Assembly: GCA_002722705.1 (NCBI GenBank)
Contig: PBMP01000041.1
Coordinates: 1-64,000, forward strand
Direction of reading: 5' to 3'
Source of the DNA: Pseudobdellovibrionaceae bacterium
Lineage (GTDB): Bacteria > Bdellovibrionota > UBA1018 > UBA6935
Length of the DNA: 64,000 nucleotides
The notes under the pieces were generated by a model. It searched no databases and was not told where the DNA came from. It saw only the letters and a list, made by a program, of their open reading frames with translations. This document shows, one piece after another, positions 8,252-15,250 of the stretch (positions are counted from its first letter, which is position 1; every line of letters starts with the position of its first letter). Made by a program: the position numbers and the translations under genes.

Positions 8252-9581
8252 CCAAGCTCCCACTTTGCCTTTACCGATTAAAGACGCAATTCAACGTCTC
8301 TCTCAGGCTGGATTTATTTGTTATGTTGTAGGTGGAAGTATACGTGATTTTTTACTTGGAAGACCTGCAAAAGATCATGACTTAGTAACCAATGCAACTC
8401 CAGAGCAAGTGGTTGATCTTTTTGAGAGATCAATCGATGTGGGTAAAAAATTTGGAGTCATTCAGGTTGTGGTTTCAGAAGGAGACTCTTTTGAGATTGC
8501 TACCTTTAGAAAAGATTTAGAGTATAAAGATCATCGACATCCAGAGTCGATTGAGTTTTCTGATGTTTCAGAAGATGCTAAGCGTCGAGACTTTACTATT
8601 AATGGACTTTATTATGACATTAAATCCAATCGAGTTTTAGATGAAGTTGGGGGAATAGAGGATTTAGAAGCAAAGCAAATTCGCTGTATTGGAGAACCTT
8701 CAAAACGCTTTCGAGAAGATGCACTTCGTATGCTCAGAGCTGTTCGATTCAGTGCTGCTTTGAATTTTGAGATCGAAAAAAAAACAAGTGAGTCTATTTT
8801 AATTCATTCTCCTTTGATTCGAGAAGTGAGTTCAGAAAGAATTCGAGATGAACTTAATTTGATTTTACAGGGCCCTATGCCAGTGGAAGGGTTCCAGCTA
8901 CTTTTTGAGCTTAAGTTACTAAAGGTCATTCTTCCGGAGCTTGAAACGTTAAAAGGAATTGAGCAAATTCCTTCCTATTTTCCAAAAGAAGACCTATGGA
9001 AGAACACGTTTAGAGTTTTTGAACATCTGAGGAAAAACCATGAAAAACCTTCTTTGGCTTGTTTGTGGGCGGCACTCCTTCATGATATTGGAAAACCCGT
9101 TGCTTTTTCAAAAAATCAGCTTGAAAATTTTCAAAACTCTGAACGAGAAGGTGCAATTCTTTCAAAGAAGATATTGCAAAGACTTAAGTTTCCACAAAAG
9201 TTCGTTGAACAAGTGAGTCAGATGGTTGAAAGTCTTCCAAAATTTAGAGGTGTTTTTGAAATGAGGGAATCGACCATTATTCGTTGGGTAAGAGAACCTT
9301 ACTTTGAAGATCTTTTAGCTCTTCATGAAGCTCATGTTCGAGGAACAGATGGAAATCTGGCTTTTCATCAATTTGCTTTAAGTCGGTTTTTAGAAGAAAA
9401 AAAATATGTTCAAAAAGAGCGTGAAAAGCTCCTCAGTGGTGATGATTTGCTGGCTTTAGGGCTTTCAGCGGGCCCCCAGTTCTCAGAAATTTTGAGGGAA
9501 ATTGAGGATTTAGCTCTAGAGGGAGAAATTCGTTCAAAGGATGAAGCTTTAGAGTATGTGATTAAAAATTTTGTAGTATAA
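8082..9581 (+). CDS. cca: CCA-adding tRNA nucleotidyltransferase / poly(A) polymerase family, with HD domain
   Basis: Class II nucleotidyltransferase of about 499 residues. The catalytic head reads YVVGGSIRDFLLGRPAKDHD, giving the GG and DxD (DHD) motifs that bind the nucleotide-metal complex. It is followed by RRDFTINGLYYD and the RNA-binding motif LRAVRFSAALNF. The C-terminal part contains an HD phosphohydrolase motif (WAALLHDIGKPVAF). Members either rebuild the tRNA 3' CCA end or add poly(A) tails; the HD domain favours CCA addition, but the two cannot be separated with certainty from sequence. The first ~60 residues are Lys-rich and not conserved, and the start (ATG 8082, or 8148) is uncertain. 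Confidence 0.88.
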   Translation: MTKKKKKQHRKKLEEVDGEKKGMREPLPGKESKSQKWLSEAGIKIHVAKGSSWIRISQAPTLPLPIKDAIQRLSQAGFICYVVGGSIRDFLLGRPAKDHDLVTNATPEQVVDLFERSIDVGKKFGVIQVVVSEGDSFEIATFRKDLEYKDHRHPESIEFSDVSEDAKRRDFTINGLYYDIKSNRVLDEVGGIEDLEAKQIRCIGEPSKRFREDALRMLRAVRFSAALNFEIEKKTSESILIHSPLIREVSSERIRDELNLILQGPMPVEGFQLLFELKLLKVILPELETLKGIEQIPSYFPKEDLWKNTFRVFEHLRKNHEKPSLACLWAALLHDIGKPVAFSKNQLENFQNSEREGAILSKKILQRLKFPQKFVEQVSQMVESLPKFRGVFEMRESTIIRWVREPYFEDLLALHEAHVRGTDGNLAFHQFALSRFLEEKKYVQKEREKLLSGDDLLALGLSAGPQFSEILREIEDLALEGEIRSKDEALEYVIKNFVV

Positions 9582-9588
9582 ATAGGCT

Positions 9589-10815
9589 ATGAAAAGCCAG
9601 AGCCAATATGACGCTATTTTCGAATTCTCTCATATTGGAATTGTGATTACCAATTCTGAGGGAACGATTGAGGAAATTAATCCTTTTGGTGCGGCTCTGT
9701 TTGGTTATGCTGCTGTAGATTTGATTGGTCAAAAAATAGAAATTTTGATTCCAAAAGAAGTCCAGTCAAAGCATGAAATTCATCGAAAGTCTTATATTAA
9801 AAAACCAACTCCTCGTTCTATGGGACTGGGGAAAGATTTAAAAGCTCAGCATAAAAACGGAAATACTTTCTTAGTTGAAATTAGTTTATGCTCTTATGAA
9901 ATTGGTGGAGAGTTTAAGGTGGTGAGTTTTATTAGTGATATCACTCAAAGAAAGATTGCTGAAAACGAACTCAAAGAGTTAAATGTCGAGTTAGAGAGAA
10001 AAGTTAATGAAAGGACAATAGAACTTTCAGACGCATTAGTTGAACTCAGTCATATTAATAAAGATTTAAAAAAGAGTGAATCACAAATAAAAGAATCTTT
10101 ATCTCAGCAAAAAGAATTAAATCAAATGAAGTCTCGTTTTGTTTCTATGGCTTCACATGAATTTAGAACGCCTTTAACGCGAATCTTGTCATCGGCTAAT
10201 TTAGTTGAAAAGTATATTGATAGAGATCAATCTGAAAACTGTAAAAATTCAGAAAAAAAGAAAAAGCAGATTTTAAATATAAAAAAATCTGTGAAAATTT
10301 TAACTTCTATTCTTGAAGAATTTCTTTCGCTAGATCAATTAGAAAGTGGAAAAGTTCATACTTACTTTTCAGAGTTTAATTTAAAAGAATTAATGGATGA
10401 AGTTATTCTAGACACTGAAGCGCTTTCTGTGAATGGGCAAAAAATTTCTTTTTCTTATGAAGGTGACGAAAAAGTATTTCAAGAACGAGAAATGTTGAGA
10501 AATGTTTTATTTAATTTAATTTCAAATGCATTTAAGTATTCTTTTTCAAATCAAAAAATAATTCTGAAAGTTCAAGTGAGAAATAAAAGCATCAATATAG
10601 AACTCCAAGATTTTGGTGTGGGTATACCAGCATCTGAACAAAAATTTCTTTTTAATCGATTTTTTAGAGCAAAAAATGTCATGAATATTAAAGGAACAGG
10701 GTTGGGATTGAATATTGTAAAAAATTATGTCGATTTGATGAAAGGTCAGATTGATGTAGAGAGTATCGAAGGAGAGGGAACGAAAGTTTTGTTGTCGTTT
10801 CCAATGGGTAGTTAA
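9589..10815 (+). CDS. PAS-domain histidine kinase, FixL-like
   Basis: Soluble sensor kinase of 408 residues with no membrane segment. A PAS domain spans about 8-120. Its second half (His62 in SKHEIHRKSY, then PRSMGLGKDL and a kDGxxF-like stretch) lines up with the haem-PAS of FixL, where the corresponding His binds haem. The distal FixL arginine is Lys here, so haem binding is only suggested. A coiled coil (122-178) leads to the HisKA dimer helix with phosphoacceptor His190 (SHEFRTPLTR). The HATPase domain has the N box FNLISNAFKYS, G1 DFGVGIP and G2 GTGLGLNIV. The stop overlaps the next gene by one base (TAATG), so the pair is co-translated. Role inferred: oxygen, redox or ligand sensing that controls the adjacent regulator. 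Confidence 0.9.
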   Translation: MKSQSQYDAIFEFSHIGIVITNSEGTIEEINPFGAALFGYAAVDLIGQKIEILIPKEVQSKHEIHRKSYIKKPTPRSMGLGKDLKAQHKNGNTFLVEISLCSYEIGGEFKVVSFISDITQRKIAENELKELNVELERKVNERTIELSDALVELSHINKDLKKSESQIKESLSQQKELNQMKSRFVSMASHEFRTPLTRILSSANLVEKYIDRDQSENCKNSEKKKKQILNIKKSVKILTSILEEFLSLDQLESGKVHTYFSEFNLKELMDEVILDTEALSVNGQKISFSYEGDEKVFQEREMLRNVLFNLISNAFKYSFSNQKIILKVQVRNKSINIELQDFGVGIPASEQKFLFNRFFRAKNVMNIKGTGLGLNIVKNYVDLMKGQIDVESIEGEGTKVLLSFPMGS

Positions 10816-11873
10816 TGAAAAAAGTACTTTTAATAGAAGACGATGAAGTCATTCGAGAAAATGCTGCTGAAATTCTCAGTCTTTCTCAATTTGAAGTAAA
10901 GGCTGCAAAAAATGGGAAGGAAGGTGTTCTTCTTGCTAAAGACTGGCTTCCGGATGTTATTGTGTGTGACATTATGATGCCTGAATTAGATGGATATGCA
11001 GTCCTTCATGTGCTCTCTAAAGATCCGATGACATCTGAGATTCCATTTATTTTTTTAACGGCTAAAGTTGAAGGAAAAGAAATTCGTAAAGGTATGGAGT
11101 TGGGGGCTGATGACTATTTGACAAAGCCTTTTGATGAGATGGATTTAGTGAGAGCGATTGAAACTCGGCTTAGGAAAAAAGAAATGTCCGAAAAAAGATG
11201 GGACAAGAGAATTAAAGAATTTGATGGATTCATTGATGACGTAAGGAGCAAAGCGACTTTTGAGGATACAATTGAAGATTTTCCGGAAGTAAAGTACCAG
11301 AAAAAACAAGTGATTTTTCATGAAGGGGATCTTCCTGAGTTTGTTTTTTTAATCAGAAATGGAAAAATTAAGATATCAAAAAATCATGTGGATGGAAAAG
11401 AATTGGTTACTCGAATTTTATCCAGAGGTGATTTTTTTGGATTTACTGCGATGATTGAGGGGCATAACTATAGTGAGTCAGCTGTTGCACTCGATGATGT
11501 CTTGGTGAGGAAAATTCCAAAAAAAGACTTTTTAAATCTTCTTTATGGTGATCCTGCTCTATCGAATCGATTTATTAAAATTTTGACCAAAGAAGTAGAG
11601 GAAAAAGAAGCTCAAGTTTTAAGTATTGCTTACGATACAGTGCGAAAAAGAACGTCTGAAGCTCTGCTGAGTCTTTCTTCTTCTTCTTTGGTGCAGAAAG
11701 AATCTCAGGCGGAGATTTCTATTACTCGGGAAGATTTGGCAAAGATGATTGGGGATGCTACTGAGACAGCAATTCGATGTCTGAGCGACTTAAAGGAAGA
11801 TGGACTGATTGAAGTCAGAGGAAGAAAGATTTTAGTAAAGGATGTCAATGGGTTAAAAAAATTGAGGTGGTAG
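10815..11873 (+). CDS. Response regulator fused to CRP/FNR-type regulator
   Basis: One 352-residue protein combines a CheY-like receiver (residues 1-120; phosphoacceptor Asp52 in VCDIMMPELDG, Lys104), a cyclic-nucleotide-binding-type barrel (about 155-260) and a CRP/FNR winged helix (about 295-345). The recognition helix reads GDATETAIRCLSDL. Its Glu317 and Arg321 sit where FNR and FixK have the residues that read TGA half-sites. There is no N-terminal cysteine set, so it is not an Fe-S FNR. The fusion equals FixJ receiver plus FixK output in one chain, partnered with the overlapping kinase gene. TGAT-N4-ATCA sites immediately downstream are its likely targets (inference). Confidence 0.9.
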   Translation: MKKVLLIEDDEVIRENAAEILSLSQFEVKAAKNGKEGVLLAKDWLPDVIVCDIMMPELDGYAVLHVLSKDPMTSEIPFIFLTAKVEGKEIRKGMELGADDYLTKPFDEMDLVRAIETRLRKKEMSEKRWDKRIKEFDGFIDDVRSKATFEDTIEDFPEVKYQKKQVIFHEGDLPEFVFLIRNGKIKISKNHVDGKELVTRILSRGDFFGFTAMIEGHNYSESAVALDDVLVRKIPKKDFLNLLYGDPALSNRFIKILTKEVEEKEAQVLSIAYDTVRKRTSEALLSLSSSSLVQKESQAEISITREDLAKMIGDATETAIRCLSDLKEDGLIEVRGRKILVKDVNGLKKLRW

Positions 11874-11876
11874 TCC

Positions 11877-11888
11877 TGATTTCAATCA
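11877..11888 (+). promoter_or_regulatory. FNR/FixK-like site upstream of universal stress protein gene
   Basis: TGATTTCAATCA is a perfect TGAT-N4-ATCA palindrome, the core of FNR/FixK boxes. Its centre (11882.5) is 31 bp upstream of the centre of a TATCTT -10 candidate (11911-11916), matching activator geometry at about -41.5. Confidence 0.55.
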
Positions 11889-11940
11889 TTCTTTTTTTTT
11901 GGAGACATCATATCTTTATTGCGACGAGGTGAAATAGCCT

Positions 11941-12360
11941 ATGTCGATGAAATCAATTTTGTTACCTACAGACTTCTCTGATATTTCGCGAAATACAGCC
12001 TTTCAGGTGTTGCGGTTGTTTAAACAAAGCTCTGAACTGATTTCATTAGTTTTTGTGAGTTCCTATCTTTTGCCGATAGTCGATAGTCAAAATGCAGTCG
12101 TTGTAAATGATTTAGTTAAAGCTCAGGTTTTAGAGAATTTGGAAAATGAAAAACGTTTTTTTTTAAAATTTTCAAAAGAAATGAAGCTAAGCATCGAAGT
12201 GAAGGCTCGTTTTGGTTCGATTGAGAATATTGTTCCAGAGCTCCTGAAGAGTGAAAAATTTGACTTGATTGCAGTGGGAAGAGCTCACTCTGGAGATCTT
12301 TTGAGTATTTCTAGGTCTTTGAAAGAAAAGGGTTTGTCATCACCCCTGCTTATTGTTTAA
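11941..12360 (+). CDS. Universal stress protein (UspA family)
   Basis: Single Usp domain of 139 residues. It starts with the family signature KSILLPTDFSDISRNT and ends with the typical LIAVGRAHSG...SSPLLIV. The G-x2-G-x9-G(S/T) ATP-binding pattern is only partly present (GRAHSGDLL, then a serine-rich stretch), so ATP binding is uncertain. GAGGTGA precedes the ATG at 9 bases. It lies between the two-component pair and the cbb3 block and has an FNR-like site with a well-placed -10. Usp genes are regular members of low-oxygen FNR/FixK regulons in other bacteria, which fits the setting. Confidence 0.85.
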   Translation: MSMKSILLPTDFSDISRNTAFQVLRLFKQSSELISLVFVSSYLLPIVDSQNAVVVNDLVKAQVLENLENEKRFFLKFSKEMKLSIEVKARFGSIENIVPELLKSEKFDLIAVGRAHSGDLLSISRSLKEKGLSSPLLIV

Positions 12361-12375
12361 GCTGATAAAACAAGC

Positions 12376-12387
12376 TGATTAATATCA
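12376..12387 (+). promoter_or_regulatory. FNR/FixK-like site upstream of CBS-ccoI operon
   Basis: TGATTAATATCA, a second perfect TGAT-N4-ATCA palindrome, lies 100 bp before the CBS-protein gene that opens the cbb3 operon. The downstream -10 (TAGGTT region, near 12412) is weak but correctly spaced. Two such sites within 500 bp next to a CRP/FNR-type regulator are unlikely to be chance. Confidence 0.5.
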
Positions 12388-12476
12388 TTTTTTTTGTTTT
12401 TTCCGATCATAGGTTTTGGCGAGCGGTCGTTAGATAAGAAGAGTGTAATAAGTCATCAAAAACAAGGAGAATAAGA

Positions 12477-12878
12477 ATGAAAAATACGTCAGCTGTTCAA
12501 GATTATATGACCCCATGTCCTCAAAGTGTTTCAATTGATTCCTCAATTGGAGAGGCGATGGCTATGATGGAAGAGAATGATTTTCGGCATCTTCCGGTGA
12601 CTCAGGAGGGGCATGCAGTGGGCCTTTTGAGTGAACGTGAAATTAAACGATACGAGTCTTTTTTTGATCGAGGTCAAACAAGAGTTTCTGAGGTAATGAT
12701 CTCCGATCCTTATGTAGTCGATAAAAAAACAAACGTTTCTGAAGTGATTCGGGTGATGGCTCAGAATAAATATGGAAGTGCAATTGTTAAGGGAAGTGGA
12801 AATCAAGTTGTTGGGATTTTCACGACAACAGATGCGTTGAATCTCATTTCTAAAACGATGGAAGAAAAGGAAAATTAA
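12477..12878 (+). CDS. Tandem CBS-domain protein
   Basis: Small protein of 133 residues made of two CBS domains: first DYMTPCPQSVSIDSSIGEAM to about residue 60, second VSEVMISDPYVVDKKTNVSE to the end. Paired CBS domains form a Bateman module that binds adenosyl nucleotides or NAD-type ligands and usually acts as an energy or redox gauge. No effector domain is fused. A strong AAGGAG ribosome site precedes the ATG. The next start codon follows the stop directly, so it heads the operon containing the CPxC microprotein and ccoI. CBS and Usp genes next to cbb3 genes recur in microaerobic regulons. Confidence 0.85.
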   Translation: MKNTSAVQDYMTPCPQSVSIDSSIGEAMAMMEENDFRHLPVTQEGHAVGLLSEREIKRYESFFDRGQTRVSEVMISDPYVVDKKTNVSEVIRVMAQNKYGSAIVKGSGNQVVGIFTTTDALNLISKTMEEKEN

Positions 12879-12977
12879 ATGTGTCCTCTTTGTATTTTGA
12901 CAGCGGTAGGTGTTGGTGTAACTGGTACTTCCGGAGTTTGTTTGATTAAAAAAAAAATGGAAGTCGAAAAAAGTTAA
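12879..12977 (+). CDS. 32-residue membrane microprotein with CPxC motif
   Basis: ATG directly after the CBS stop codon; 32 codons ending 3 bases before ccoI. The peptide begins MCPLCILTAVGVGVTGTSGV and continues with one Cys, a lysine run and a polar tail. It thus has an N-terminal CPLC pair, one short hydrophobic segment and a positively charged cytoplasmic end. The CPxC motif next to a copper-exporting CcoI ATPase suggests metal or thiol chemistry in oxidase maturation, but this is inference and no family is recognised. Its tight spacing within the operon argues that it is translated. Confidence 0.65.
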   Translation: MCPLCILTAVGVGVTGTSGVCLIKKKMEVEKS

Positions 12978-12980
12978 ATC

Positions 12981-15071
12981 ATGACTGAAAATGTTCAGAA
13001 TTACTACTTTGTGGTTCAGGGGATGCATTGTGTCTCCTGTCTCACAAAGGTCAAGGGGCTATCTCAGAGTTTGGATGGGATTCAAGATCTTCAGATTGAT
13101 ATGTCTAAAGATTTAGTTACGGTGCAAGGGCTTGATGGCTTTAGTCAGTCTCGTTTTGTTGAAGCGGTTGAGGGGCTTGGGTTTCGAGCCAGTGGAGTTG
13201 AAAAGCAAAAGGTTATTGAAAATCAAAAGGACTCTCGTTCTGAGGTGATTCGCCTTGGAGTTACAGCGGCTTTAGCTGGAAACTTAATGCTCCTTTCGTT
13301 TGCTACGTACGCAGGAGCACCTGATCGTTATAATTATTATTTTTCATGGATTTCTTTTTTTCTGTTTGTTCCCATTTTGCTTTATTCTGCTTTTCCATTT
13401 TATCAAAATTCATTTTCAAGCTTGAAGGCAAAAAAAGCTTCTATCGACGTTCCGTTGGCAATTGTGATGGTTTTGGGTGGAGCACTTAGCTTAAGAAATC
13501 TTGTATTAGGACATTCTGAAATTTATTTTGATTCATTGAGTGTCCTTGTCTTTTTAATTTTATCTTCTCGAATGATGGTAAAGAGTGTTCAAAAACACTA
13601 TATACAGCCTCTTTCCGTAACAGATCTTCTGGGAGATTCGACAATTTCAAGAAAACGAGGTGATCAGATCGAGGAAATTACTCGATCTCAGATTAAAGTA
13701 GGTGATCTTCTTCAGGTAGTTTCAAATGAGGTTGTGCCTGCAGATTCGATTTTGAGAAGTTCAAGTGCTTATTTTGATTGTTCGATGATGACTGGAGAGT
13801 CAGATCCGGTAGAGATTCATCAATGGGAGCGTGTTGAAGCGGGTTTTCGATGTCTCTCTGGAGTCAGTGAAATTGAAGTCAGCAAGCTTCCTCAAGATAG
13901 CCGTGTACAAAAGATGACGGATCAAATGAATTCGATTCTTTCTCGGCCGAGTCGAATCGCGTCTTTAGGGGATCGTATCGCGCAAATTTTTACATTAAGT
14001 GTGATTGGAATTGGGGCTTTATTTTTTGCTATTTATTCCCAAATTGATTTAAATCAAGCGATTTATCGATCTCTCGCATTGCTAGTGATCGCTTGTCCTT
14101 GTGGGATTGCAATTGTAACTCCATTGGCTCTCAGCTTAGCGGTAAGAAAGTCTTTAAAAAAAGGACTTCTTATTAAAAATGTTGATACCTTTGAAAAAAT
14201 CGCACAATCGAACTTTTATATTTTTGATAAAACAGGAACGTTGACATCGAGAAGTTCTTCTCACTTTGAGTGGCAGGGGGACCTTCCTTCAATGGAAATG
14301 CAGAGAGTTATTTTTTCTCTTCAAAAAAGAAGTTCTCATCCCATTTCCGGAGCAGTCATTCGGAGTTTAAGTCCTGAGTCATATGAAGAAGTCAAATTGA
14401 CCCAATACGAAGAAAAGGTTGGATTTGGTGTAGAAGGTGAATTCAATGATAAAAAATATTGGATGACTGGTATTCCTGGGGAGAGTCAAAAAATTGGACT
14501 ATATTGTGATGGAGTGCTTCTTGCTCAAGGGACTTTTTATTCCGAACTAGAGCCCGAGACTGTTCGTGTCATTCGTGAATTAAAAGAAAAAGAAAAAGAT
14601 ATTTATATTCTTACGGGGGACCAATCAGAAAAAGCGAATCGATTGAAAGAGCTTTTAGATTTGGAAAGTGATCATGTTCATTCTAAAATGACACCAGAAT
14701 CAAAAATGGAATTTATTTCAAAGAAACAGAATGTTGTTTACATTGGGGATGGAATGAATGATGCGCTTGCGATGTCTCAATCTCTTGTGAGTGTTTCGAT
14801 GAATCAAAGTGTCGATACTGCTTTTAGGGTTTCTGATGTTCATTTATTGAGAACGGGTGTCACAGGAATTTTGGATTTGGTTGAAATTTCTGAAAAGACT
14901 CGTAAGGTAATTGTCAGTATCCTTGCTATTTCTTTACTTTATAACATTGCTTTTGGCACATTTGCCCTGTTAGGAAAGATTACACCACTTGTAGCAGCGA
15001 TATTGATGCCTTTGAGCAGCTTAAGTCTAGTTGCGATTTGTGTACTCCAATTTCGAAAGGAGAAGTTGTGA
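12981..15071 (+). CDS. ccoI: Copper-transporting P1B-type ATPase CcoI/FixI
   Basis: P-type ATPase of 696 residues that moves copper across the inner membrane for assembly of the cbb3 copper centre. An N-terminal heavy-metal-associated domain carries GMHCVSC (Cys17, Cys20). The ion channel motif is CPC (372-374), the phosphorylation site is D416KTGT, and the hinge GDGMNDALAMS is intact. Eight membrane segments are expected. It belongs to the slow-export CcoI/CopA2 group on context: ccoS overlaps its stop codon (GTGA) and the oxidase genes follow. Confidence 0.93.
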   Translation: MTENVQNYYFVVQGMHCVSCLTKVKGLSQSLDGIQDLQIDMSKDLVTVQGLDGFSQSRFVEAVEGLGFRASGVEKQKVIENQKDSRSEVIRLGVTAALAGNLMLLSFATYAGAPDRYNYYFSWISFFLFVPILLYSAFPFYQNSFSSLKAKKASIDVPLAIVMVLGGALSLRNLVLGHSEIYFDSLSVLVFLILSSRMMVKSVQKHYIQPLSVTDLLGDSTISRKRGDQIEEITRSQIKVGDLLQVVSNEVVPADSILRSSSAYFDCSMMTGESDPVEIHQWERVEAGFRCLSGVSEIEVSKLPQDSRVQKMTDQMNSILSRPSRIASLGDRIAQIFTLSVIGIGALFFAIYSQIDLNQAIYRSLALLVIACPCGIAIVTPLALSLAVRKSLKKGLLIKNVDTFEKIAQSNFYIFDKTGTLTSRSSSHFEWQGDLPSMEMQRVIFSLQKRSSHPISGAVIRSLSPESYEEVKLTQYEEKVGFGVEGEFNDKKYWMTGIPGESQKIGLYCDGVLLAQGTFYSELEPETVRVIRELKEKEKDIYILTGDQSEKANRLKELLDLESDHVHSKMTPESKMEFISKKQNVVYIGDGMNDALAMSQSLVSVSMNQSVDTAFRVSDVHLLRTGVTGILDLVEISEKTRKVIVSILAISLLYNIAFGTFALLGKITPLVAAILMPLSSLSLVAICVLQFRKEKL

Positions 15072-15250
15072 CGATTTTGGTGATGACCATACCAGTTACT
15101 TTTTTACTTGTTTCTTTTTTTGTTATTGCGTTTGTTGTCGCGGCAAAGAAGAATCAGTTTAAAGACTTAGAAACGCCCGCACATGCGATGTTGATTGAAA
15201 ATGAAGAAAATGAAGATTTAATGGGAAGGAAAACAGAACATGAAAAATGA
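15068..15250 (+). CDS. ccoS: cbb3 oxidase maturation protein CcoS
   Basis: 60-residue protein with one N-terminal membrane helix, then AAKKNQFKDLETPAHAML, which is the CcoS signature (xGQFDDLExPAxRIL-like). CcoS is needed for cofactor insertion into cbb3 oxidase. The GTG start at 15068 overlaps the ccoI stop (GTGA) and is preceded by AAGGAGAAG, so it is preferred over the earlier in-frame codon. It overlaps the next gene by 11 bases. Confidence 0.88.
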   Translation: MTILVMTIPVTFLLVSFFVIAFVVAAKKNQFKDLETPAHAMLIENEENEDLMGRKTEHEK

